From contig NC_085108.1 in NCBI RefSeq assembly GCF_030269925.1, forward strand, positions 7,378,001 through 7,442,000: a stretch of DNA of 64,000 nt. Reading direction: 5' to 3'. This document shows positions 55,901 to 63,265 of the stretch, piece by piece. The position numbers and the translations under genes are program-made. Under the pieces are notes generated by a model. The model was not told where the DNA came from, did not search any database, and saw only the letters and a program-made list of their open reading frames with translations. The stretch is from Bombyx mori (lineage: Eukaryota; Arthropoda; Insecta; Lepidoptera; Bombycidae). Within the stretch, counting starts at the first letter, position 1. Each line of letters starts with the position of its first letter.

Positions 55901-56996
55901 ATCCAGCTTGGTATACAGTGCTTGGCTAATGGCAGGGTGATGTTTAAAAAATTACCTTACCTTTTCACCTTTTGTGAGATACACATAATAAAAAGTATTT
56001 ACGCAAAAGTACTACTGGTGGTAGGACCACTTGTGAGTCCGCGCGGGCAGGTAACACCACCCTGCCTATTTCTGTCGTAAAGCAGTAATGCGTTCCGGTT
56101 TGAAGGGTGGGGCAGCCGTTGTAACTATACTAAGACTTAGAACTTGTATCTCAATGTGGGTGGCGTGTCTACGTTGTAGATGTCTATGGGCTCCAGTAAC
56201 CACTTAACATCAGGTGGGCTGTGAGCTCGTCCACCCATCTAAGCAATAAAAAATAAAAAAGTATACTCTCTATTTCGTGCTAAATTCTATGTGGTCATTA
56301 ACGTTGCTATCTACGGTATATTGCTATCTTTTAATTACGAAAAGGTTGGTAATGGTTCCAACTGCAATGAGTAATATTTTTGGCTGCACGGGTCGACGGG
56401 CCGACAAATTAATGTTTCTCTTGCTGTTAGGTTGGAGCATGCTTACAACGGTACTACGTTAACATCATCGTCTTATGGGTGAAGGAGCTCACGGCTAACT
56501 TGGTATTAATAGGTTGCCGGAGCCCATAGATATGAACAACGTAAATCCCACCATCCATCTTGAGACATGAGTTCTAAGTCTAAATTTTTATAGTACAACT
56601 ATTGCTCCATCCTTAGACAAAACGGTGGGACCTATCCGTCCGGTTCATAAGACATCCTACCACCAGTGATTACGCAAATTATAATTTTGCGGGTTTCATT
56701 TTTATAGCACGATGTTATTCCTTCACAGCGGAAGTCAATCGTGAACATTTGTCCAGTACGTATTTCATTAGAAAATTTGGTAGCCGCTTGCGGGATTCGA
56801 ACACCGGTACAGTGGCATCACTTAGTACCAATGCATCGGCCGTCTTATCCTTTAGGCCGCGACGACTTCAGACAACGTACCGTTCATAAATATTCAAACC
56901 GTTACCTTTAAGACGTTCGCTGTTCTGAATTTCGCTAACTTTGTATTCATCTAGAATGTTCGAAAGGGAATTCGACGCGAAACCTTCGAGATCATT
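40644..56996 (-). CDS. Host gene, 15 exons: uncharacterised Asn/Lys/Asp-rich protein with furin-type sites
   Basis: Exons (5' to 3'): 56906-56996, 55174-55718, 54651-54760, 52926-53100, 51719-52140, 51525-51637, 50624-51371, 50014-50225, 47445-47814, 46806-46866, 46128-46236, 45409-45516, 43646-43765, 42972-43117, 40644-40976. All introns are GT-AG, all phases agree, and the sum is 3,663 nt (1,220 residues plus stop). Numbering below starts at the first exon found; the true N-terminus is missing. The chain is hydrophilic and acidic/basic mixed, with exact R-X-K-R at 64-67 (RFKR), 302-305 (RVKR), 645-648 (RYKR) and 1118-1121 (RYKR), plus KR pairs at 437, 849 and 942. More than ten N-X-S/T sequons cluster at about 659-835. 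The last ~280 residues carry most of the cysteines and look more ordered. No known domain recognised. A secreted precursor cleaved in the secretory pathway is inferred. Introns 5 and 6 are 81 and 153 nt; the others hold SINE/LINE insertions. Confidence 0.82.
41232..41465 (-). repeat. Family B subtype in host intron 14
   Basis: Inverse relative of 23380-23592 ('atgattgagtcattaatggt', 'gaagatccggcgagttggac'). Confidence 0.6.
41735..41925 (+). mobile_element. LINE 3' end with (CT)n tail in host intron 14
   Basis: Ends 'ggtgtacaataaagaatact' followed by a pure CT repeat (41903-41922), with 'gaagagatcgctcttagcga' upstream. 3' terminus of a 5'-truncated LINE, related to 34566-34705. Confidence 0.6.
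42533..42786 (+). repeat. Bm1 SINE in host intron 14
   Basis: ACTGGTGGTAGGACCTCTTG to a 19-nt A-tail. The first bases are preceded by an extra ACTGGTGGTA (from 42523), a short head duplication. Confidence 0.9.
42972..43117 (-). CDS. Host gene exon 14
   Basis: Acceptor 'tttatccag', donor AAG|GTATTC, 146 nt. Encodes 'NPQETYPDFMMTSSSEKDQ' and 'CLGTLRAVQDLINQYDGMTD'. The frame remains open for 16 more codons past the donor before a stop, so intron retention would give a shorter C-terminus. Confidence 0.8.
43276..43558 (+). repeat. Bm1 SINE in host intron 13
   Basis: Begins inside the Bm1 5' region ('gttcacgattgacttctacg') and ends 'cttagcaataaaaaaaaa', with internal deletions. Confidence 0.85.
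43646..43765 (-). CDS. Host gene exon 13
   Basis: Acceptor 'gtttgaccag', donor ATG|GTAAAT, 120 nt, phase 1 to phase 1. Encodes 'LPPDLRNFLEWLTSPNKDA' and 'ARRGFLNEDTLGLPIN', one of the more structured-looking parts. Confidence 0.8.
43797..44100 (-). repeat. Family B in host intron 12
   Basis: Poly-T 'cctacctatgctgatagcat' to 'ggtacctaaaagcaccgtta'. Its 87-codon antisense frame is not a gene. Confidence 0.7.
44101..45408. other. Host intron 12 remainder: small repeat pieces
   Basis: Holds a family B scrap (about 44640-44695) and two family M ends ('gtgcgtgcgtacaaagtaca' near 44855 and its relative near 45275, each followed by a 'cagaagtgaaactt'-type motif). A family C-like stretch ('cccgccaaaagtc', then 'tttcatttcatttcaattcc') runs near 44985-45155. 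Confidence 0.45.
45409..45516 (-). CDS. Host gene exon 12
   Basis: Acceptor 'tgtaacag', donor AAA|GTGAGT, 108 nt. Encodes 'RENTKEDAAATSLMQQLTR' and 'LMTDLVDYQVQQRTCQ', likely helical. Confidence 0.8.
45735..45955 (+). mobile_element. Decayed LINE 3' remnant in host intron 11
   Basis: The plus strand still reads like a LINE ORF2 C-terminus across frames ('MNVEDYRGRGRP', 'RGVIEEMVYD') and ends in 'gatgatgatgatt', a GAT-type tail. Confidence 0.55.
46128..46236 (-). CDS. Host gene exon 11
   Basis: Acceptor 'tctctag' (phase 0), donor CATG|GTAATG, 109 nt. Encodes 'VNSYKPARKSFDELNANMK' and 'EVCRKAAKAVEESRNIH'. A competing AG six bases inside the exon (before CTACAAG) is out of phase. Confidence 0.78.
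46500..46685 (+). repeat. Decayed Bm1-like SINE in host intron 10
   Basis: Only the order of blocks survives ('gcgttccagcttaaagggtg', 'atatcttaaggtggttagcg', 'aggccgtgagctttct'). Confidence 0.5.
46806..46866 (-). CDS. Host gene exon 10
   Basis: Acceptor 'tttttttag', donor GAG|GTCAGT, 61 nt. Encodes 'NVGVKTTVKKHVKRELHKEE' with a HVKR dibasic site. Confidence 0.75.
47055..47410 (-). mobile_element. Family M MITE-like element in host intron 9
   Basis: Near-identical to 62884-63225 but inverted. It contains 'gaagtgaaa'-type inverted ends and a pair of internal motifs 'agcgccatctgtgaga' / 'tcacagagggcgct'. The reading frame through it is repeat-derived. Confidence 0.7.
47445..47814 (-). CDS. Host gene exon 9
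   Basis: Acceptor 'attgcag', donor GA|GTTAGT, 370 nt. Encodes 'SRETEITLKNNDFKIPINGN', 'NIRKRSINEGKMYWNEIYDD' and 'IVKSSKDWIDDKVRKIVSGF'. The donor was chosen by phase; stronger-looking GTAACT 7 nt further would shift the frame. Confidence 0.8.
47990..48272 (+). repeat. Family B in host intron 8
   Basis: 'taccgtcctcgccaaaccca' to 'gtcagaataggtaggaattt'; diverged. Confidence 0.65.
48708..49407 (-). mobile_element. Chimeric unit: family B joined to BMC1-type 3' region (inverted partner of 59496-60186)
   Basis: T-run, then family B in minus orientation (to about 48975), a 130-bp unique linker, and a minus-oriented... BMC1-type 3' region 49107-49407 reading 'attggtattgtaggcagccg' to 'cttcagagcactcccca'. 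The whole order, including the linker, recurs inverted at 59496-60186. Confidence 0.75.
49753..49998 (+). repeat. Bm1 SINE in host intron 8
   Basis: 'gggtggtaggacttcttgtg' to 'ccatccgaacaattaaaaaa'. It ends 15 bases short of exon 8's donor side. Confidence 0.87.
50014..50225 (-). CDS. Host gene exon 8
   Basis: Acceptor 'tttttttag', donor CAG|GTATAC, 212 nt. Encodes 'SNLTIKATNDTDDKMKSDA', 'NIGHRSRVLMSVNENNLTRN'; several sequons (NLT, NDT, NLT, NKT). Confidence 0.82.
50278..50537 (+). repeat. Bm1 SINE in host intron 7
   Basis: ACTGGTGGTAGGACCTCTTG to 'aagcaataaaaataaaataa'. It makes up about two thirds of this 398-nt intron. Confidence 0.9.
50624..51371 (-). CDS. Host gene exon 7 (largest)
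   Basis: Acceptor 'ggtacag', donor GG|GTCAGT, 748 nt. Encodes 'EGIRIEFKPTSETRDDDPAE', 'KNDVRYKRELTNENVDLNNN' (R-Y-K-R), 'LALNITNVTDLV' and the Phe-rich 'GLSDLFSMFSEFFSFMESME'. An alternative donor TCA|GTAAAA four bases downstream breaks the frame with exon 8. Confidence 0.83.
51525..51637 (-). CDS. Host gene exon 6
   Basis: Acceptor 'aaactag', donor ACTG|GTGGAA, 113 nt. Encodes 'LGIVDYFHLEAVMHFDDKGK' and 'SFYDAYLRFTPHVSKVT'. Flanked by two unusually short introns (81 and 153 nt). A stronger-looking donor AAG|GTAACT seven bases upstream would leave exon 7 out of frame. Confidence 0.78.
51719..52140 (-). CDS. Host gene exon 5
   Basis: Acceptor 'ccaaaacag', donor TTG|GTAATA, 422 nt. Encodes 'DLQNRKIFHPLNVNNPNWKG', 'ERSLSDAEYIEDYFNDKYDS' and 'LLDKGLLKRGLFGRLEKC'. 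Reading on past the donor meets a stop within one codon. Confidence 0.83.
52195..52420 (-). repeat. tRNA-derived SINE (third type) in host intron 4
   Basis: On the minus strand: tRNA-like head with B box 'gtgggttcaattcccacatc' and A-box-like 'tagtacagtag', a ~130-bp body ('ccatagcacagggaatccta') and an (ATTA)-rich end near 52200. Not a functional tRNA gene. Confidence 0.7.
52926..53100 (-). CDS. Host gene exon 4
   Basis: Acceptor 'ttttttgtag', donor GAG|GTAGTT, 175 nt. Encodes 'NLRFDRNLIHNPIHTSKGNR' and ends 'EKSADRVKRDE', with an R-V-K-R site at the exon end. Confidence 0.83.
53165..53585 (-). repeat. Family B split by Bm1 in host intron 3
   Basis: Decayed minus-oriented family B at 53165-53270 and 53515-53585 around a plus-oriented Bm1 (53272-53508). 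Confidence 0.6.
53272..53508 (+). repeat. Bm1 SINE in host intron 3
   Basis: 'aggacctcttatgagtccgc' to 'caagcaataaaaataaaaaa'. Confidence 0.88.
53880..54088 (+). repeat. Family B fragment in host intron 3
   Basis: 'gtagattctgcgaagcacgg' to 'ctcagcttaggtaggaaaaa'. Confidence 0.7.
54651..54760 (-). CDS. Host gene exon 3
   Basis: Acceptor 'ggtttcag', consensus donor CT|GTAAGT, 110 nt. Encodes 'HKTIKENTPNKLEMNTEDI' and 'DEFTTANIDDLKTNDA'. Confidence 0.82.
55009..55139 (-). mobile_element. BMC1-type LINE 3' end in host intron 2
   Basis: Poly-T, 'attgcccttgtaggcagacg' to 'gccaagccgctgtctaccta', ending in a short (CTAC)n run next to exon 2. Confidence 0.8.
55174..55718 (-). CDS. Host gene exon 2
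   Basis: Acceptor 'aaatttcag', donor AAG|GTACTT, 545 nt. Encodes 'DFYRKLMETESQIQQLKKSN', 'HNVERFKRSPKLFGFYNKHS' (R-F-K-R) and 'KLEDILEQILGKNFEDVFSN'. The frame stays open ten codons past the donor to a TAG at 55141-55143, a possible alternative end. Confidence 0.82.
56013..56258 (+). repeat. Bm1 SINE in host intron 1
   Basis: CTGGTGGTAGGACCACTTGT to 'catctaagcaataaaaaata'. Confidence 0.9.
56474..56868 (-). repeat. Bm1 SINE (old) in host intron 1
   Basis: Decayed but near full length up to the head 'cctttaggccgcgacgactt'. Confidence 0.82.
56906..56996 (-). CDS. Host gene exon 1 of the part found (internal exon)
   Basis: Acceptor 'tttaatttcag', donor AAAG|GTAACG, 91 nt. Encodes 'NDLEGFASNSLSNILDEYK' and 'VSEIQNSERLK'. 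It lacks a start codon, so at least one upstream exon must exist. Confidence 0.78.
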
Positions 56997-57231
56997 CTGA
57001 AATTAAATCGATAAATACAAAAAGAGTGAATTGCGTATGCATTTAATTAGATTAATTTTTCGTGTCCTAGTAGTGTTTATGATGGGACAGTCTTTATACG
57101 ATATAAATAGTGACTATAACATTGTATTCCAGGGTACACATGTGGTGGTATTTCCGTTGAGATGTCTACGGACTCTACATACTTGATAACTCGATCACTT
57201 ATCTAAAAAAAAACGACATTCCTTTTATAAC

Positions 57232-57440
57232 TTGACTAGCGACCCGCCCTCGCTTCGCTTCGGAAACATTAAAACACACATGAAAACAAAAAATTAAAAT
57301 AAAAAAAAGTAGCCTATGTTCATCAGGGACAATGTCGGCTTCTAATGTAAAAAGAATTTTTCAAATCGGTCCAGTAGTTTCGGAGCCTATCCGAAACAAA
57401 CAAACAAACAAATCTTTCCTCTTTATAATATTAGTATAGA
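57232..57440 (+). repeat. Family D dispersed repeat
   Basis: 'actagcgacccgccctcgct' to 'acaaacaaacaaacaaatct'. Related to 34963-35215. Confidence 0.6.
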
Positions 57441-57544
57441 TTTAATTGTCATCAATCGACATATGATCATCGCTGAGCATAAGCCTCTCGCAATTTACGT
57501 CACTGATCCCAGTTTTCGTCACCTCTCATCTACTTCCAATTCAA

Positions 57545-57897
57545 ATTTTCTAATGAAATACGTACTTAACATATGTTTACGTTTGACTTCCACGGTGACG
57601 GAAAAACATCATGTAACAAAAATAAAAATAAATCCGCTAAATTATAATTTGCGTAATTACTGGTGGTAGGACGTCTTGTGAGTCCGCGCAGGTAGGTACC
57701 ACCACCTTGCCTATCTCTGCCGTGAAGCAGTAATGCGTTTCGGTTTAAAGGGCGGGGCAGCCGTTGTACGGTAATAACTAAGACCTTCCTACTCATATCT
57801 CAAGGTGGGAGGCGGTATTTACGTTGTAGATGTCTATGGGCTCCGGTAACCAATTAACACCAGGTGGGCCCTGACTTCGTTCATCCATCTAAGCAAT
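57545..57897 (+). repeat. Bm1 SINE, lacking only the tRNA head
   Basis: 'ttctaatgaaatacgtactt' to 'catctaagcaat'. The A-tail is replaced directly by another AT-rich repeat. Confidence 0.88.
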
Positions 57898-58510
57898 CTA
57901 TACTAATATATAAATCTACAGTGGTTTTTAACGGATGTTCCGTAATAACTACTGAACCATGCATTCGATTGACTTGAAACTTGGTATCCGTGTAGAAAAT
58001 ACATGTACTTAATGGATAGGCTATATATTTATATGAGTATTGGACTTCCTAATAATAATGACAATAAATAATGTAAATTTTAAATGCCCAGCGAAGTGAT
58101 TACGGCTAGTAAATAAATAAAACTATATTTTCATTTTAATAAACCCTAAATCAAAAACAGCTTCGGCCAACGCTTTTCGCACGAGCGCAAACTTTCAAAT
58201 TAGGCATTCACTGAATATTAAATCGCAAATCGCTCGGCGACAACAACGGCCATTAGGGCCTGGTCCGGAAGGCGGAATCCGCGACCGCCTCGCCGCGTAT
58301 TAACCCGTTGCTGTAAATTAACTCGGCACAGACCTCAGGTGGCCGAGAGAGCTTTCAATTTACATTGGTAAATTGAGACCAAGTTAATGTGGGCATTAGC
58401 GGACACCTAATAACAAAGTATGCGACTTAGGACGAATTATTTTACGTTTGCATTGGATTGAAAAAAGATTTTCACCTAACACTGTGTCTCGTCCGTAAAC
58501 CACCGATATA
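57898..58510. other. AT-rich repeat end, then an unexplained GC-richer segment (58140-58400)
   Basis: 57898-58110 resembles a dispersed repeat ('actaatatataaatctacag' to 'gcgaagtgattacggctag'). 58140-58400 is GC-richer, non-repetitive within the window, and contains a perfect 9-bp hairpin (TCAATTTAC/GTAAATTGA, about 58355-58378). No ORF. Confidence 0.4.
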
Positions 58511-58528
58511 CAGGGTGTCCCAGAATGT

Positions 58529-58648
58529 TTTTTTTTTATTGCCTTTGTAGGCAGACGGGCATACGGCCCGCCTGATGGTGAGTGGTTACCGTCGCCCATG
58601 GACTTCAGCAATGCCAGGGGCAGAGCCAAGCCGCTGCCTACCGCTAAT
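58529..58648 (-). mobile_element. BMC1-type LINE, short 3' end
   Basis: Poly-T, 'attgcctttgtaggcagacg' to 'gccaagccgctgcctaccgc'. Confidence 0.82.
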
Positions 58649-58732
58649 CCTAAAACACTTCATAGAAGAGCTATTGGCGATACACAAAAAAAACTATCTC
58701 AGGTGGTAAGTATCTAAACAGCGGCCTGGCTC

Positions 58733-58832
58733 GGTAGGCAGCGGCTTGGCTCTGCTCCTGGCATTGCTGGGCGACGGTAACCACTTACCATCAGGTGGGC
58801 CGTACGCTCGTCTGCCTACAAAGGCAATCAAT
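58733..58832 (+). mobile_element. BMC1-type LINE, short 3' end
   Basis: 'cggtaggcagcggcttggct' to 'gcctacaaaggcaatcaa'. Confidence 0.8.
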
Positions 58833-59165
58833 TTTTTTTTTACGTATTTAAAAAAAAAAAAACTTGATATTTTCCATACTGCTGTGCGTTTCTGGAATAT
58901 ACAACAGCTACAAATAAATGAAATCCATAGGCTTTTTGGTGTTATAATATTCTACATGGTCTATACTAAGGAATATGCAGGAAATCATATGAGTAGCTAG
59001 TGTTATTTTTTATAAAAGTTAATCTGAACTTAAATTTTAATAATGAAATCTGGTATTTTTTCTTTATTTTTAATTTGGGTGCTACCTAAGATATTTTTTT
59101 TGAGTCCCCTATAGCTCTACTATGAGGTGTTATAGGATTATCGATTCTTTCTGGGACACCCTGTA

Positions 59166-59395
59166 TAGAGACGCAAAAGTGGGATTGGCATAGATAGACT
59201 GACCAGCTCCGCACTACTCTCGACACCACAGTTGACGACGCTCTAGACTCGGCGGCAAATAGAAAGCAAATGGCGTGGAATGATCCGGAATAAAATTTTG
59301 TTGCGATAAGGTGGTTCCGACTCTTAGTATTGAAGAAATGGAAGCGAGAAGAAGAAGAAGGCATACAGAAGAAGAAAGCATACAGAAGAAGAGAG
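59166..59395 (+). mobile_element. LINE 3' remnant with GAA-rich tail
   Basis: A short peptide 'DTTVDDALDSAANRKQMAW' is followed by 'gtggttccgactcttagtat' and an (AGAAGA)n stretch. Decayed end of an RTE/CR1-like LINE. Confidence 0.5.
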
Positions 59396-59397
59396 CC

Positions 59398-59797
59398 ATT
59401 TGGATTATCGATAATCCCATTCTCACGGATCGTTTGGAACCCTCCGGGCCTGCGGAGGGACTTGGGTTCCCTCTGTATTTTGTACGGTATGTTCCATGAG
59501 GAGTGCTCTGAGGAATTGTTTGTAGAGTTCATCCATACTACCTAGACCCATTGCGTTCATCCACAGCGCGTTTCCAGAGATCTTTTTTGCCACGTACCAT
59601 CTGGCTTTGGAATGAACTCCCCTCCACGGTGTTTTCCGAGCGCTATGACATGTCCTTCTTCAAACGAGGCTTGTGGAGAGTACGTAAAGATACGCAGCGG
59701 CTTGGCTCAACCCCTGGCATTGCTAACGTCCATGGGCGACGGTAATCACTCACCATCAGGTGGGCCGTAAGCTCGGCTGCCTACAATACCAATAAAA
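59398..59797 (+). mobile_element. BMC1-type LINE 3' region
   Basis: ORF2 C-terminal remnant ('RFQRSFLPRTIWLWNELPST', 'SERYDMSFFKRGLWRV', open 59551-59745), then the 3' UTR and 'ctacaataccaataaaaac'. The longest coding remnant of this LINE in the window. Confidence 0.8.
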
Positions 59798-60186
59798 ACA
59801 ATTTTTATCAACTCACATTGCCTTGTGGCGTAATTTACCATAAAAAAAGTATTATGTGTGTGTTAATTTAAAACTATTTTTGCTGTATCCCCCGTGGGAC
59901 AACAGTCACCAAAGCGAAAGAAAGTTTCTGGTCACTGTCCTCGTCGAATCCGTCGCTTGCGACGAAGGGCTCGACGAGTGAATTAACCCTCAGACACAGT
60001 CCACTGAGTTTCTCGCCGGATCTTCTCAGTGGGTCGCGTTTCCAATCAGGTGGTAGATTCTGCGAAGCACTACTCTTGCTAGGGTCAATGTTAGCAAGAC
60101 TCTGGTTGGAGCCCCGTGACCCTACACACGTTAGGGTGAAGCTGAAATAGCCTCTAAAGGCTATCAGCATAGACAGGAAAAAAAAA
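59798..60186 (+). repeat. Linker plus family B, poly(A)-ended
   Basis: 59798-59915 is the unique linker shared with 48975-49105; 59915-60186 is family B ending 'agcatagacaggaaaaaaaa'. Confidence 0.75.
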
Positions 60187-60452
60187 GAAAGAAAGAAAGC
60201 TCACACTAAACTGCTCTGGTTAATTTCAAATTCATACATTCAAATTTAATTCCGTTACAATTAACTAAATTAGGTAAAACATATGAAACGTCAAAACACA
60301 ACGGGCCTCAAATGTTTCTTAATTAGTTTCGATTTTATTATCAAAGTTCATTAATTGCTGACCCGAACTTTCGAGAATTGAGATTAGGACCAGTACATGC
60401 ACCAAACATTTAAGGAGGAGCCGTATTCAAATTTATGAGCTCGTATTGTTTG
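60187..60452. other. No feature recognised
   Basis: No supported gene or repeat. Confidence 0.35.
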
Positions 60453-60884
60453 TGCTCTTTTTATTGCTTAGATGTATGGACGAGCTCACAGCCCACCTGG
60501 TGTTAAGTGGTCACTGGAGCCAATAGACATCTACAATGTAAATGCCGCCACCCACCTTGAGATATGAGTTATAAGGTCTCAGAGCAACGGCTGCCCCACC
60601 CCTCAAACCGAAACGCATTACTGCTTCACGGCAGAAATAGGCAGAAATGGTGGTACCAACCCGACTCACAAGAGGTCCTATCATCTATAATTTTGCAAAT
60701 TACAATTTTTCGGGTTTGATTTTATTACACGATATTATTCCTTCACCGCGGAAGTCAATCGTGAACATTTGTTAAGTACGTATTTCATTAGAAAAATTGG
60801 TACCCGCCTGCGGGATTCGAACACTGGTGAATCGATACATACGAATGCACCGGACGTCTTATTCTTTAGATCACTGCGACTTTC
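60453..60884 (-). repeat. Bm1 SINE, near full length
   Basis: 'attgcttagatgtatggacg' to the decayed head 'tctttagatcactgcgactt'. Confidence 0.88.
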
Positions 60885-61182
60885 AAACACACTTCACGGA
60901 CGACTTTCACGATGAAGTAATTTTTGAAGTGAAACTTCTTTAGGCGAGTCGAGAGTAAAATTTAACTCGCGACAGATTCGTTACGGCTAGAGAGAAAAGA
61001 TATGATTTAGGAAGGGAGAGAGTGAGAGAATAGACAGAGCGTCTCGCGAACCACTCGACCGTGGAGAGAGGGAAAGGGCAAAGCAAGCTATATCGTTTCT
61101 CTTATACACAGCATTCCCTATTACAAGATAAATTTGATTTAAGGATGAAAAATGAAGATAACTACAATACTATGAGTATATC
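60885..61182. other. Family M-like end, rest unassigned
   Basis: 'gaagtgaaacttctttaggc' at about 60938 resembles a family M terminus. A purine-rich 'gagagagtgagagaatagac' stretch follows. No gene. Confidence 0.4.
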
Positions 61183-61606
61183 TATATATTAATACGTGAA
61201 GCAAAAACTTTGTATCCCTTTTGTACGAAAATTGCGCGGACGGAGGAGTATGAAATTTTCCACGCTTATAGAGAATATAGAGAAGAAGTGCACAATGCTA
61301 ATATTTTTTTAAAATAGTGCATAAAAGATACATGAAATCAATAAAGAAAACATTACACACACTACATACCATGTATTTGACGCGCACACGCATGCATACT
61401 ATTTATTGTCAAACTTTTGTTCTTGACGTCTGTTGTCAAATTGAGAATAGATTAAATATTGTTTGTCTTTATTAATATTTTTTCATAGTGTAGCCTTGGC
61501 AAAATTTGTGATTATAGAAGTATAAAATACAATCATAATAGTGTACAAACTTACAATTCCAATTAATTATAGTCGAATTTCGACTACTGCGGGACCTCTA
61601 TTGTAC
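61183..61606 (-). repeat. Family G, full copy
   Basis: Minus-oriented and uninterrupted: 'atattaatacgtgaagcaaa' to 'tactgcgggacctctattgt'. Useful reference for the split copy at 23155-24240. Confidence 0.72.
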
Positions 61607-62299
61607 ATTAATTTCACCTAATTTATTAATTTATATTAAGTAATTATTTTTCTTGAAGCGAATGTATGGGCCTTAACAAAAATTCGAAATGGCCATATTC
61701 ATTATCGGCATGTGCCGTGTGTGGAATTCTCCGTCTCTCTCGAGCCCTTCACATTTCGGCTAAGCCGGAACGAGAGAACAAAACTAACTTATGTAATGTA
61801 CAAGTTTTGTAATAAACCGCCTTAGGATTAATGAGCGCAATGCTTTGCGAATCGCGGGTTCGATTTTGGACTGCTCATTTTAAAATTAATCAAGTCTTAT
61901 CATGAAAACGATTAGAAATTGATGGTAGAAAACAGAATTGTCGTAACTTGAAAAATCCAACTTTACACCAAACCAAAAAAAATATTTCGAAAAAAATCAC
62001 AGCTCATATTATATTTATTGAAATATAAAGCTGAGAAATTGCTATAAAATTTAATGAAAAATGTAATCCTAGGAAAACGAGATACAGACTATTATTAGTA
62101 TTAGTATTTTTTTTATACAAGAATATTGTAAAAAGTGTTTAAGCCTAAAATGCAAGTTACGAATTTTCCGCTTTCACCCGTCGGCATATTTAGGATCTTA
62201 GAATCTTTAAATGCTTTTAAAAATCTTCAAGCTTTATTCTTATTTTAATATTTCTTTTAAATTTTATCCTAGTGACCTCGGGGGGCCATATTAGATGAC
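61607..62299. other. No feature recognised
   Basis: About 690 bp without supported genes. A B-box-like 'cgggttcgattttgg' near 61855 has no convincing tRNA fold around it. Confidence 0.35.
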
Positions 62300-62415
62300 T
62301 AAGCGAGTAGGTGAGCTCACGGCGCTCCAAAAAGCTGCTAACACTAGCCTTAGCAAGAGCATTCCGCTGGGTCTACCACCAGATCGGATCCACTGAGAAG
62401 ATTCGGCGAAAAAAT
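62300..62415 (-). repeat. Family B fragment
   Basis: 'taggtgagctcacggcgctc' to 'gagaagattcggcgaaaaaa'. Confidence 0.6.
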
Positions 62416-62566
62416 CCCTTTTTTTATTGCTTAGATGGGTGGACTAGCTCACAGCCCACCTGGTGGCTGCGAGCATGGCTGCCCCACCCTTCAAACCGAA
62501 ACGCATTACTGCTTCACGGCGGAAATAGGCAACGCGGTGGTACCTACCCGCGCAAAACCTATGGGT
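62416..62566 (-). repeat. Bm1 SINE with large internal deletion
   Basis: 'attgcttagatgggtggact' then directly 'ctgccccacccttcaaaccg'; the middle is lost. Confidence 0.82.
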
Positions 62567-62883
62567 GACTATCAAAAACATTACGTCGCAACGCGTAAAC
62601 CACCCCAAGCATCACAAACAGGCGAACAATTAACACGGAACAATAAATTGATATAATATTTACCGCTCCTTCTCCCCTCCGCGCACTAAGTTAAGCCCGC
62701 GTCTCGCCCCGCACCTGCGTACTAATTAAGACCTGCTTTATGTACGTACGCCGAGTGATTCACTCATTCTTAATTACTCGTTTCCCGTTATTTAAATACG
62801 CATTAAAGTGATCGCAAATTATTGCGGCGACATAGGACAAGTTAATTTGTAATTGTAGAATTGTTTGTTTGGGTTTTTTTTTT
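62567..62883. other. No gene seen; CG-containing non-repeat segment
   Basis: About 315 bp with more CpG than its surroundings ('ctccgcgcactaagttaagc', 'gcgtctcgccccgcacctgc'). No ORF or repeat match inside the window; could be regulatory but nothing decides it. Confidence 0.3.
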
Positions 62884-63235
62884 TGAAGTGAAAACTTCTT
62901 TAGAATCGTTGTGATTTCAAACCGGATGCAACGGAAAAAACGACAGGTAAGAGACACAAATACAAAAATGTGTAAGGATGAAGCCAGCAAAGAATGAGAC
63001 AGAAATATACATACTATTTAATACAGCGCCATCTGTGAGATTTTTTAATACTAACGTGCTACTAACTAACGGATTATACGTGAAATTAAAATATCAATTC
63101 ACAGAGGGCGCTACCTTACAATTATTTACTAATGACAAAATTTTACATATACTTAAGACGTTTAGGATAATTGTATTTTAATTTTGGAAGGTTTCACTTC
63201 TACCACGTGTGAATTGCACACATGTATTTTTTTTT
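62884..63235 (+). mobile_element. Family M MITE-like element
   Basis: Starts 'gaagtgaaaacttctttaga', ends 'tcacttctaccacgtgtgaa' plus 'ttgcacacatgt'. Near-identical to the inverted copy at 47055-47410 except that a ~30-bp internal block is missing here. Confidence 0.7.
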
Positions 63236-63265
63236 TAATACGAACGCAATCGCTTTGTACTCTTA

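Larger units (their letters stand above)
58511..59163. mobile_element. TA-flanked MITE carrying two opposed BMC1 3' ends
   Basis: Terminal inverted repeat CAGGGTGTCCCAGAA at 58511 and its inverse ending 59163, with TA on each side (58509-58510 and 59164-59165): Tc1/mariner-like ends. No transposase. Inside are a minus-oriented (58529-58648) and a plus-oriented (58733-58832) BMC1-type 3' end. Confidence 0.75.

Noticed and set aside
62760..62990. Minus-strand frame with a hydrophobic N-terminus, considered as the host gene's signal-peptide exon
   Set aside because: The hydrophobic part lies in the family M repeat, and no phase-compatible donor to exon 1 was found.
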